Source of the DNA: Archangium lipolyticum
GTDB lineage: Bacteria; Myxococcota; Myxococcia; Myxococcales; Myxococcaceae
Direction of reading: 5' to 3'
NCBI RefSeq assembly: GCF_024623785.1
Contig: NZ_JANKBZ010000001.1
Coordinates: forward strand, 868,001 to 932,000
Length of the DNA stretch: 64,000 bases
How positions within the stretch are numbered: the stretch's first letter is position 1; each line of letters begins with the position of its first letter. The position numbers were made by a program, and so were the translations under genes. Below are positions 1 to 8,402 of the stretch, piece after piece. Under the pieces are notes generated by a model. That model ran no database searches. It was not told the origin of the DNA and worked only from the letters and a program-made list of their open reading frames with translations.

Positions 1-1
1 C

Positions 2-793
2 AGCCGGGCGCTCGGCGACTCGAGCTCCACCGGCCAGGGCAACCATCAGCTCAGCATCGCCGACGTCGATGGCGACGGCCGCGATGAAATCCTGTACGGC
101 GCCATGGCCTTGGACGACAACGGCACGCGGCTGTGGACCAGTGGCCTCGGCCATGGCGACGCGATGCACGTCTCTGATCTCATCCCGTCGCGCCCTGGCC
201 TCGAACGGTTCGGTGTCCATGAGAGCCCGGGCAGCAACGGCGGCATCGGCGCCGCGATGCTCGACGCGCGCACCGGCCAGCGCATCTGGACGAGCTCCGC
301 CTCCAGCGACGTCGGCCGCGGCATCTCGGCCGACATCGATCCGCGCTACCCCGGCGCCGAGGCGTGGGCGTCCAACTCGAGCACGCTCTACAACTCCACC
401 GGCCAGAACATCGGCACGCGCCCTGGCCCGATGAACTTCGCCATCTGGTGGGATGGAGACAAGCAGCGCGAGCTGCTCGACGGCGTCACCATCAGCAAGT
501 GGAACTACACGGAGCAGACGCTCTCGACGTTGCTCTCGCCCTCGGGCACCGCGTCCAATAACGGCACCAAGGCCAACCCGGTGCTCAGCGCCGACATCCT
601 CGGTGACTGGCGTGAGGAGCTGATCGTTCGGACCACCGACAGCACGGCGCTGCGCATCTATTCCTCGCCCTATTCGTCCAACTACCGCTACGTCACGCTG
701 ATGCACGATCCGGTGTACCGGCTCGGCGTCGCCTGGCAGAACACCGGCTACAACCAGCCGCCGCACCTCAGCTACTTCATCGGCGACAACTGA
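2..793 (+). CDS. Rhamnogalacturonan lyase, PL11 family (C-terminal part)
   Basis: The frame is open from the window edge, so only the last 263 residues are present. The visible part starts with a Ca-binding-like block (IADVDGDGRDEILYGAMALDDNG) typical of the beta-propeller of PL11 rhamnogalacturonan lyases (YesW/YesX type). It continues with NFAIWWDGD and ends with DILGDWREEL and HDPVYRLGVAWQNTGYNQPPH, all characteristic of that family. The enzyme cleaves the rhamnose-galacturonate backbone of pectin by beta-elimination outside the cell. The signal peptide and any carbohydrate-binding module lie upstream of the window. An inverted repeat follows the stop codon. Family assignment is firm; endo versus exo action cannot be judged. 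Confidence 0.88.
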   Translation, partial: SRALGDSSSTGQGNHQLSIADVDGDGRDEILYGAMALDDNGTRLWTSGLGHGDAMHVSDLIPSRPGLERFGVHESPGSNGGIGAAMLDARTGQRIWTSSASSDVGRGISADIDPRYPGAEAWASNSSTLYNSTGQNIGTRPGPMNFAIWWDGDKQRELLDGVTISKWNYTEQTLSTLLSPSGTASNNGTKANPVLSADILGDWREELIVRTTDSTALRIYSSPYSSNYRYVTLMHDPVYRLGVAWQNTGYNQPPHLSYFIGDN

Positions 794-803
794 CGCCGGA
801 AGG

Positions 804-830
804 ACTCCCGCCGCGCCCAGCGGCGGGAGT
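804..830. terminator. Hairpin between convergent genes
   Basis: Positions 804-814 and 820-830 form a perfect 11-bp GC-rich stem with a 5-nt loop. It lies 11 bp after the PL11 lyase stop and 26 bp before the stop of the opposing gene. There is no clear T-tract, so a bidirectional terminator is likely but not proven. Confidence 0.6.
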
Positions 831-855
831 TCTCCTGGAGCAAAGCCGAGCCAGG

Positions 856-1872
856 CTACTTCGTGAGCTTGTAGACCTTGTAGAACTGGGCCCAGTAGAT
901 GCCCGAGTCATCCACGGCGATATCGCTCGTGGAGTAGGTCTCCGTGGTCAGGACCTGATCGCCGCTCCCATCCTTGCACGTGGCCGTGAGGACTTCGTCC
1001 TTGATCCAGTAGAGCCGCTCGCCATCGACGGCGAGGACAGTCCCGGGATCGTCCGCGTAGGCGATGTTCGTCACGGCGCCGCCGCTCTTGGAGATCTGGT
1101 TGAGCCCGGTGTAGTAGTCGAGGAAGTAGAGGGTGTCCGCGTCCAGGGCGAACTTGTGGAACTTGCCCGCCGGGACGAAGAGAAGCTGGGTGGGCGCGGC
1201 CCCGCCGTTCTTCGGCGCCTTCCAGAGGATCCAGCCCTTGCCATTGGCCGGCCGGTTCACCCAGTAGAGATTCTCCTCGTCCACGAGGGCCTGGAGTGGC
1301 TTGCTCGGGAGGCCGCTCTGCGCGACCACGGTGGGTGTGCCCCCCGCACGGGGCACCGTGTAGAAGTGCCCGTCGTCGTTGTCGACCCAGTAGAGGTGGG
1401 TGGCATCCCCCGTGAAGAACCGCGGCTTCTTGTTCGAGGGCGAGGTTGGAACGGCCGTGAAGGAGCCGTCGGCGTTCAGGCGGTTCACCACGCCCGGCAG
1501 GGGGGACGCGGCGCCCAGGACATAGATCTCCCCGCCGGCCTCCTCGACGGCTGGGATGGTCGCGAGATTCGTGAGGAAGCGTGAGGCGGAGCCACCTGAC
1601 TTGGGGACCCGGCCCACGAAGCCGTTCGCGATATACGGGTAGGCACCACCGGCGAAGTACACGTCATTGTCCTTCAGCGCGATGGACTCCGTGGGCCAGA
1701 AGTCCGCGATCTGGACGGGGGTGCAAACTCCGCCCGTGCACAGCGGCGCGCATCCCGAGCGGGCGGGGGCACTGTGGCTTCCTTCCGCCAGGCTGGCCGT
1801 GGCGAGGAAGACGGCCGACGTGGCGGAGACGATGGTGGCGGAGGAGTGAATCGCTCTGAGCAGTTTCTTCAT
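856..1872 (-). CDS. Secreted protein with beta-propeller-like repeats, unknown function
   Basis: The product has 338 residues. The ATG at 1872 (MKKLLRAIHSS) was chosen because it begins a normal export signal ending near ATASLAEG; the longer upstream extension has no signal. After a short Cys-containing stretch (about residues 40-53) the protein repeats a pattern of roughly 45 residues: a GG turn, a hydrophobic strand, then an LYW or IYW motif (HLYWVDN, NLYWVNR, RLYWIKD, GIYWAQF). This is the look of a DUF5050/TolB-like propeller, common in myxobacterial surface proteins. It is convergent with the pectin lyase. No enzymatic residues can be named. Confidence 0.7.
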   Translation of the reverse strand: MKKLLRAIHSSATIVSATSAVFLATASLAEGSHSAPARSGCAPLCTGGVCTPVQIADFWPTESIALKDNDVYFAGGAYPYIANGFVGRVPKSGGSASRFLTNLATIPAVEEAGGEIYVLGAASPLPGVVNRLNADGSFTAVPTSPSNKKPRFFTGDATHLYWVDNDDGHFYTVPRAGGTPTVVAQSGLPSKPLQALVDEENLYWVNRPANGKGWILWKAPKNGGAAPTQLLFVPAGKFHKFALDADTLYFLDYYTGLNQISKSGGAVTNIAYADDPGTVLAVDGERLYWIKDEVLTATCKDGSGDQVLTTETYSTSDIAVDDSGIYWAQFYKVYKLTK

Positions 1873-1939
1873 ACGTAACACCTCATCATCGCGGACTTGA
1901 CACGCAAGACACGTATGGAACCCAGCAAACAGCGGGAGG

Positions 1940-2030
1940 GCGTATTCCACGCTTTTGATTTTAGTTCAAATGTAAATCGTATTAGTCGTGTTTTTCTCTT
2001 TTCTGTATTCTTTTGAGAGAGTGAGAAATG
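1940..2030. promoter_or_regulatory. AT-rich upstream region of the 856-1872 gene
   Basis: About 90 bp here are strikingly AT-rich against a GC-rich background. On the minus strand TTGAAC is followed after 17 bp by AATACG, a weak -35/-10 pair about 60 bp upstream of the ATG at 1872. The stretch most likely holds the promoter of the leftward secreted repeat protein. No operator could be recognised. Confidence 0.35.
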
Positions 2031-2098
2031 ACGCGGTGGCTCCGCTTCGCCAGGTGGATCGCGAAGGGGGATGAATGGAGCTTGCTCCAGACACCGCC

Positions 2099-3103
2099 TC
2101 AGCGCCCAAGGGGGAGCCGGTACAGGTGCCCCTGCTCGGAGCCGACGAACAGCGCGGGAGGATGGACGGACGCGGCCAGTGCCACGGCCTTCGCTCCAGA
2201 GGGCAGGACGCGCCGTGGCAGCCGTTCGCGTGTCCGGACATCCATGCCAAGAATCGCTCCCGCTTCGAGCCACCAGACATGATGGGCGTCCGTCCATGCG
2301 GCGGGGGCCGGACCCGGCGCGAGTGCGAACTCCTCGCCGCTCTCTCCATCACATACGGTGAGGGCGTTCGAGGCCTTCAGGCGCCAGGCGATGTACCGCC
2401 CCTCCGGCGAGAACCGCACGGGCTCCGAGGGGGTCAGCCGGTGGGCCTCCACCTGGGAGGTACAGCGCCACTCGCCCACCACCCTGGGGGCGGTGCGTCC
2501 ATTCCATTCCCAGACATGGCCCGCGTGCATGTACCGCACGGTGTCGGGTTCGCGTCCGGGCAGGAACAGCTCGTCCTTGACCGCGCGCCAGTCGGGCACC
2601 GCCTTGCCCCGCCGCGAGCCATCCGCGTTGTAGGCCCCCGAGGAGCCGCCAAACCAACCACCTCCACGAGCCCAGGTGCCCCCCGTGAATTCGGCCTCGG
2701 ACATCACGATGGGCGCGGCGGATGCCCGGAAGATGAGGAAGGCGGCCTCCGGACCGCTGGGCAGGAAGACAAAGCCCGCTCCGCCCTCCGGACTCAGCAC
2801 GAGCGTCCAGAGGCCATTCCGAAGGCTGCCCCGCCAATCCCAGACGGGCTCACCCGACGTCAGGTCCACCACGCGGTAGTCGAAGGTGTCCTCCTCGAGC
2901 ACCCACCGGGTAAAGAGCAGGCGCCCGTCTTCCGAGACCCGGAGCTGGTCCGGGCGCTGGCCGCGCGGCACGGGGAGGTCGAGGGGTTCAACAGCGCCCG
3001 GTCCCGCGTCGGCCGCGGGCCTCGTTTCCGCCTCGGGACCATGGCGGCAGTGCGTGAGCAGCGCGCTGGCGAGCACCAGGGCGGACAGGACCGGGCGTCT
3101 CAT
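2099..3103 (-). CDS. Lipoprotein with WD-like repeats, downstream of the muramidase
   Basis: This is a 334-residue product starting at MRRPVLSALVLAS. The N-terminus is a lipoprotein-like signal ending in LLTHC (Cys 19), so periplasmic or outer-membrane anchoring is likely although the lipobox is imperfect. The rest has repeated strands with W and D/G turns (VWDWRGS, HVWEWNG, HHVWWLE), compatible with a beta-propeller. It begins only 8 nt after the stop of the pesticin-type muramidase gene on the same strand, so the two are almost certainly cotranscribed. No family was recognised. A role in guarding the producer, or in delivery, is inference from position only. Confidence 0.6.
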   Translation of the reverse strand: MRRPVLSALVLASALLTHCRHGPEAETRPAADAGPGAVEPLDLPVPRGQRPDQLRVSEDGRLLFTRWVLEEDTFDYRVVDLTSGEPVWDWRGSLRNGLWTLVLSPEGGAGFVFLPSGPEAAFLIFRASAAPIVMSEAEFTGGTWARGGGWFGGSSGAYNADGSRRGKAVPDWRAVKDELFLPGREPDTVRYMHAGHVWEWNGRTAPRVVGEWRCTSQVEAHRLTPSEPVRFSPEGRYIAWRLKASNALTVCDGESGEEFALAPGPAPAAWTDAHHVWWLEAGAILGMDVRTRERLPRRVLPSGAKAVALAASVHPPALFVGSEQGHLYRLPLGR

Positions 3104-3111
3104 GCGCGCGC

Positions 3112-4125
3112 CTACTGGGCCGCCGCCTGCTGCTCGGCCAGCGCGTTCGCCAGGTAGTCCCGGCGCCGCTCGAAGCGATCGCGTGGCACGTTCCACTCGT
3201 TGATCATCTTGTCTTCATTGGAGAAGAGGTCGTACATGCCCTGGAGGTCATTGTTGACGATGAGCGGCTGGACGTCCTTCCGGGTGAGTGGCGAGTAATC
3301 GCCCCGGTAGCGCATGTCCACGGCGACATCCAGGATGGCGGGGTTCAGCTTCTCCCAATCGACTCGGCCGTAGACTTCAATCCGCTCGGGATCATTGGAG
3401 ATGTCCTTCACGTATTGTTGGTACTCGGCGTACACCGTGTTGAACAGGTTCTTTTGCGCGCTCTGGCTGATCTCGATCGCCGCGACGTCGGGGCGGTTGA
3501 TGAAATCCCTGGCGGCCTGTCCTGTCAGCTGCGCCCCCTGAGCCAGGAGCTCGGCATCCGCTTGGGGAACGCCCGCGGCCGTCAGGTCGGTCACCACCTC
3601 CTCCGTCGACCGCTCCTTCATGTCGTAGCCCCGGCCGATGGTGACCCCGGACGCCATCGTGGGGTGGTGGGGCGTGCGGCTGAAGTAGGGTCCCTTCGCT
3701 TCCAGTCCCTCCGCGTCGAACGTGAGCTGTCCCTTCGGGACCTTGAACGCGCTCTCGAAGTTCTCGGGGAGGGCGGGCAGGGGATTGGTGAAGGTCTGGG
3801 CGACCGGGTTGAGCGGCGTGGAATCGAAGAGGCCGGGCACCGACGCGCTCGCCTTGGACGGATCGAAGCTGCTCCGCTCGAAATTCATCCGGTTCACGGG
3901 CGTGGGTTGCGTGAGCGCCGGCATCGAGCGGACGCTGTTGGCCGGATCGAAGCCGCTCTGATCGAAGTTCACCGCCGGGGAACGAGGCGGCGCGGTGTTC
4001 GGCGTCGCGCCCACACCGGAGGCACTTGGGCTGACGGCTGACGTGGGACCCGACCCACCTCCGGAGGAGGAAGCCGGGTTCGGCTGGGGACTGGAAGACG
4101 AACCGCCAACGGAATTAACACCCAT
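3112..4125 (-). CDS. Pesticin-type muramidase (lysozyme-fold) protein
   Basis: The product has 337 residues. The first 125 are low-complexity and proline/serine-rich, with a degenerate repeat (NFDQSGFDP and NFERSSFDP). From about residue 135 it matches the C-terminal lysozyme domain of pesticin: Glu139 in FDAEG, Thr162 in SGVTIGRGYDM and Asp168. The Glu-Thr distance of 23 and Thr-Asp distance of 6 equal those of the pesticin catalytic residues Glu178, Thr201 and Asp207. The expected activity is cleavage of the peptidoglycan glycan strand. There is no Sec signal peptide, so export would need a contractile or other non-classical route, or lysis. An Imm5-like gene lies 133 bp upstream and a lipoprotein gene 8 bp downstream, both on the same strand. 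Confidence 0.82.
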   Translation of the reverse strand: MGVNSVGGSSSSPQPNPASSSGGGSGPTSAVSPSASGVGATPNTAPPRSPAVNFDQSGFDPANSVRSMPALTQPTPVNRMNFERSSFDPSKASASVPGLFDSTPLNPVAQTFTNPLPALPENFESAFKVPKGQLTFDAEGLEAKGPYFSRTPHHPTMASGVTIGRGYDMKERSTEEVVTDLTAAGVPQADAELLAQGAQLTGQAARDFINRPDVAAIEISQSAQKNLFNTVYAEYQQYVKDISNDPERIEVYGRVDWEKLNPAILDVAVDMRYRGDYSPLTRKDVQPLIVNNDLQGMYDLFSNEDKMINEWNVPRDRFERRRDYLANALAEQQAAAQ

Positions 4126-4258
4126 GGGACCTCATCGCGGGCTGGAGGAGAGCGCGATGATACGGGCAGTGTGGGCTGATGTCGATGGCGGCCCAACCAC
4201 GCGAGGAGGGCCTCCTGCCCTCCCCATGGCCATGCGGAAGGGTATCATCCCATGTCGG

Positions 4259-4777
4259 TCAGCAATCGAATACAAACCAGCAGACATGATTACGCAGCCG
4301 CTGGTCGTCAAGCACAAGCTCCCGGATTTCGTCTGGAAGCTGCTCACGCTGCCATTGGCATTCCCGGCGGCCGGCTTGTTCACGCTCAGCTTCAGGAGCC
4401 GCGGCTTGCACGGCCCTGATCGCATAGGCCGCCGCGCCCAACTCATGCGCTGCCACGTGAGCCACTGCTACAGCCTGCCCAGCCGCGTAGGCCGCAAGCT
4501 TTGCCGCGCCGGACACCTCTCTGGCGGCGGCATTGGCAACAAAAGCAGCCTTGTGGGCCTGGCGCATTGCAATCTCGCCTCGTGTCCAGGCGCGAGCCAG
4601 CTCGATTGCCTGGCGCGGCCGCTCATCTTCGGGTTGTGCTTCTTCAAAGAAATGCAATACATGCTCCGCGCATGCGGCAGCCCATATTGCAAGAAGGTGG
4701 TGATTTGCATCGCTCAAGGTGCCGCCACGACGAACGGTAATAAACCGAGGATCGCGAGGTTTAGTGAAAATAGGCAT
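4259..4777 (-). CDS. Imm5-like putative immunity protein
   Basis: This 172-residue helical, alanine-rich protein contains LAIWAAACAEHVLHFFEE, then PEDERPRQAIELARAWTRGE and a run of Ala-rich helices with conserved His (VAHVAAHELGAAAYAIRAV). This is the layout of the family annotated as putative immunity proteins (Imm5-like), found next to polymorphic toxins. It has no signal peptide, so it would act in the cytoplasm. It precedes the pesticin-type muramidase by 133 bp on the same strand. A cytoplasmic immunity protein is an odd partner for a periplasm-acting muramidase, so it may be an orphan or serve another toxin. Confidence 0.72.
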   Translation of the reverse strand: MPIFTKPRDPRFITVRRGGTLSDANHHLLAIWAAACAEHVLHFFEEAQPEDERPRQAIELARAWTRGEIAMRQAHKAAFVANAAAREVSGAAKLAAYAAGQAVAVAHVAAHELGAAAYAIRAVQAAAPEAEREQAGRRECQWQREQLPDEIRELVLDDQRLRNHVCWFVFDC

Positions 4778-4871
4778 CTACAATGATTATACTGCGAAGA
4801 CCCATTGGCCGAAAGCCACAAAGGACTCGAACTCATCCCCGCGGAACGTGGCGCCACCCGAGGCCCTCGCG

Positions 4872-5222
4872 TCAGTCGTGAGCGAGGATGTTCACCAACT
4901 TGCCGAACGGATCACGCACGAAGAACCGGCGCACGCCCCAGGGCTCGTCGCACGGGCCATACTCCACGGGGATTTTCGCCTTCTTCACTCGACGCAGCAC
5001 CGCTTCCAGGTCGTCCACCTCGATCGACAGGTCTGGCGCCGGTGCACCCGAGCCACCTTCTGAGATGAAACTGATCTGGACCTGCATCTCCTCTTCGGAG
5101 CCGTAGGTCGCGATCCATCCCATGTCCATGAGAATGTCCAGACCGAGGATGTCCTTGTAGAAGCGAGCCGCTGCGGCCGGTGTCGGGCTCACCACGTTGG
5201 CGACGATTCTCTTGACGCGCAT
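4872..5222 (-). CDS. VOC (glyoxalase/bleomycin resistance) family protein
   Basis: This is a 116-residue single vicinal-oxygen-chelate module pair. The N-terminal half has the usual AAARFYKDILGLDIL start. The C-terminal half has SIEVDDLEAVLRRVKK and RRFFVRDPFGKLVNILAHD. The final metal-ligand Glu seen in many VOC enzymes is replaced in the stretch NILAHD, so the catalytic state is uncertain. The ATG at 5222 was preferred over the GTG at 5228 because an AGGAGG lies 6 nt before it. Substrate is unknown. The gene stands alone between the immunity gene and a repeat-rich intergenic region. Confidence 0.8.
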   Translation of the reverse strand: MRVKRIVANVVSPTPAAAARFYKDILGLDILMDMGWIATYGSEEEMQVQISFISEGGSGAPAPDLSIEVDDLEAVLRRVKKAKIPVEYGPCDEPWGVRRFFVRDPFGKLVNILAHD

Positions 5223-5330
5223 GCGCACCTCCTGACCTCCGTTCTACGGAGCGCTCGGGTCGTACCAGAACCGTGTCATGCCGCCCAGCTTCGTGCGCCC
5301 TGCCTGATGAAGCCAACCCGGGTGACGGAT

Positions 5331-5367
5331 ACCCTCACCCCGCCTCTCTCCCGAGGGGAGAGGGAGG
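5331..5367. repeat. REP-like palindromic repeat, copy 1
   Basis: The sequence ACCCTCACCC is followed by a CTCTCCC/GGGGAGAG palindrome. A related copy lies at 55938-55972. This pattern resembles short dispersed palindromic repeats found between genes in many high-GC proteobacteria. Confidence 0.55.
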
Positions 5368-5385
5368 CCGCGGGGAGAAACGTGG

Positions 5386-5410
5386 CAACACCCCGCGGAA
5401 CGGGGTGTTG
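5386..5410. terminator. Perfect 10-bp hairpin
   Basis: CAACACCCCG (5386-5395) and CGGGGTGTTG (5401-5410) form a perfect stem around a 5-nt loop. No T-run follows on either strand. The right arm overlaps the start of the 119-bp repeat. It could be a terminator, attenuator or protein site. Confidence 0.4.
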
Positions 5411-5521
5411 GCCGCGGCCTACAAGCCCGGCCCTCCCTGTTGTCTCGAGCCTACAACCCCCACACCGCCACCTCGTCGTTTCGCGGGTTTGGCGTTGGCC
5501 CACCCCTTGCTCATGGGGAGC
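5403..5521 (+). repeat. 119-bp dispersed repeat, copy A
   Basis: This 119-bp unit is found again in reverse orientation at 12889-13007 with 8 mismatches and no indels. It sits 45 bp upstream of the lipoprotein start at 5567. Copy B is 29 bp upstream of another lipoprotein start, in the same orientation relative to the gene. It is therefore either an interspersed element with a preferred site or a shared leader/regulatory element. Confidence 0.8.
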
Positions 5522-5566
5522 ACGTCGTCGTGATTCACCTTTCAACCCCTTTCGCGAGTCACCCCT

Positions 5567-5935
5567 ATGCGCATCTCGACCTCCCTCTCCCTGCTGTCCC
5601 TCCTTGCCCTTCTCCCCGCGTGTGGCCCGACCACCCGCGAAGATGCGCAAGACCAGGCCACCAACTCCGCCTGCGACTTCTACGAGGGGTGTGAGGAAAT
5701 CGGCTCCGGCGATGGCAAGGAGTTCCAGGACCGGAAGGAGTGCGAGGTGAAGGCCCGCGATTTCTTCCAGGGCGCGTGGACGGCGAACAACTGCCCCGCC
5801 ATCAACGAGAAAGGGCTCGAGACGTGCCTGGAGCGCATCCGCACCACCTCGTGCTCGAGCGGGACGGACTTCTTCAACACCGCGTTCATCGTCTGTGGCT
5901 CGGGCTCCGTCTGCCAGGAGGAGGCCCAGGACTGA
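5567..5935 (+). CDS. Small Cys-rich lipoprotein, DUF6184-like
   Basis: This 122-residue protein has a clear lipoprotein signal (MRISTSLSLLSLLALLPAC, lipid Cys 19). The mature part has regularly spaced Cys residues (ACDFYEGCEEIG, KECEVKARDFFQ, NNCPAI, ETCLERI, SCSSG, VCGSGSVCQ). That spacing resembles the small myxobacterial lipoproteins grouped as DUF6184, often found near biosynthetic or signalling genes. Function is unknown. It lies 24 bp upstream of a Ser/Thr kinase gene on the same strand and may be its first operon partner. The 119-bp repeat lies directly upstream. Confidence 0.7.
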   Translation: MRISTSLSLLSLLALLPACGPTTREDAQDQATNSACDFYEGCEEIGSGDGKEFQDRKECEVKARDFFQGAWTANNCPAINEKGLETCLERIRTTSCSSGTDFFNTAFIVCGSGSVCQEEAQD

Positions 5936-5959
5936 GCGCTCGCCCGCTATAGTGGCACC

Positions 5960-6967
5960 ATGACGCAGGAAGGACAGGCAGGCGCGGTGGGCCGCTACCG
6001 GCTGGTGTCCCGTCTGGCTCGCGGAGGGATGGCGGAGGTGTTCCTCGGCATCCTTCCCGGGCCCGAGGGCTTCGAGAAGCCGGTGGTCGTCAAGCGCCTG
6101 CTGCCGGAGCTGGCCGGACAGGAGTCCTACCGGCAGATGTTCGCCCAGGAGGCGCGGCTGATGGCCACCTTCGGCCATGCGCACGTCGTCTCGGTGCTGG
6201 ACTTCGGGCTGGAGGCGGGCGCGCCCTACCTGGTGCTGGAGTACGTGGAGGGCGTGGACCTGGCCCGGGCGCTCGCCGCGCGAGGACCCCTGGCGCCCGC
6301 GCTCGTACGGCACCTGGGCCTGTGCCTGCTGCGCGCGCTCGAGCACGTGCATGGCCTGCGCGACACCCGGGGCGAGTGGCTGGGGCTCGTCCACCGGGAC
6401 GTGAGCCCCGCGAACGTGCTGCTGGGGCACACCGGTGACGTGAAGCTGGCGGACTTCGGCATCGCCAAGGGGCTGCGCACACCTTCGCGCACCGCGCCCG
6501 GCAGCACGCGTGGCACGTTGCGCTACATGTCTCCCGAACAGGTGCGTGGCGGCCCCCTGGACGCGAGGGCCGATCTCTTCTCGCTCGGGGTGCTCCTCTA
6601 CGAGGCGGTGGTGGGCCGCGGCCCCTTCGCCGCGGCCACGGACGCGCAGCTGCTGCTCGCCGTGCGGGACGCGCGCCTGGAGCCCGCCGAGCACCTGCTA
6701 CAACGGGCCGGGCCGGCCCTGGCCGGCGTCCTCCAGCGCGCCCTGCGCCCCCACCCCTCCGAGCGCTTCGCCTCCGCGGGAGACATGGCGCGCGCCCTGC
6801 TGGACGTGGACACCGGCTCCGGGGCGGAGCAGCCCTGGCACGTGGCCGCGCTGGTGGCGGAGACGCTCGCCGCAGGGCATCCCCCGGGGGCCTCCGGGCC
6901 CGGGAAGAGGGTCGCGAGCCCGTTCTCCGCCGCCCTGCTCGAAGGCCGGGGGGACGAGGAGACGTGA
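5960..6967 (+). CDS. Cytosolic Ser/Thr protein kinase
   Basis: This 335-residue Hanks-type kinase has no transmembrane segment. It has a glycine loop (LARGGMAEVFLG, from about residue 19), the ATP-anchoring Lys45 in VVVKRLL, HRD at 145-147 within HRDVSPANVLL (Asn152 present), DFG at 165 (LADFGIAK) and an APE-like YMSPEQ. All catalytic residues are present, so it should be active. The C-terminal 70 residues are a non-conserved tail. It is followed after 66 bp by an FHA-sigma54 activator gene, suggesting that the kinase phosphorylates a protein read by the FHA domain. That link is inference from context. Confidence 0.92.
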   Translation: MTQEGQAGAVGRYRLVSRLARGGMAEVFLGILPGPEGFEKPVVVKRLLPELAGQESYRQMFAQEARLMATFGHAHVVSVLDFGLEAGAPYLVLEYVEGVDLARALAARGPLAPALVRHLGLCLLRALEHVHGLRDTRGEWLGLVHRDVSPANVLLGHTGDVKLADFGIAKGLRTPSRTAPGSTRGTLRYMSPEQVRGGPLDARADLFSLGVLLYEAVVGRGPFAAATDAQLLLAVRDARLEPAEHLLQRAGPALAGVLQRALRPHPSERFASAGDMARALLDVDTGSGAEQPWHVAALVAETLAAGHPPGASGPGKRVASPFSAALLEGRGDEET

Positions 6968-7033
6968 AGCCGGCGGCGCCCGTGCTTCCTCGCCCCGTGC
7001 CCTCCCGGACGGAAGGTGCTATGCACGGCGGGC

Positions 7034-8374
<1,341 letters not shown>

Positions 8375-8402
8375 CGACCATGACCTCCCCTCCCCCCGTG
8401 CC

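Larger units (their letters stand above)
5229..5566. other. Repeat-rich intergenic region
   Basis: This 338-bp stretch carries no gene. It holds a REP-like palindrome (5331-5367), a perfect 10-bp hairpin (5386-5410) and a 119-bp repeat (5403-5521), and ends at the ribosome-binding region of the lipoprotein gene at 5567. The short ORFs across it are not supported by composition or conservation. Confidence 0.7.

Noticed and set aside
2075-3157. Long plus-strand ORF opposite the lipoprotein gene at 2099-3103
   Set aside because: Low-complexity translation rich in Arg, Gly and Pro with no domain; the minus-strand frame has a lipoprotein signal and an operon position.
5440-5694. Conserved peptide SSFRGFGVGPPLAHGE in both copies of the 119-bp repeat
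   Set aside because: Differences between the copies change residues on either side (PHTAT versus PRTAA) and the frames relate differently to the downstream genes, so conservation is of DNA.
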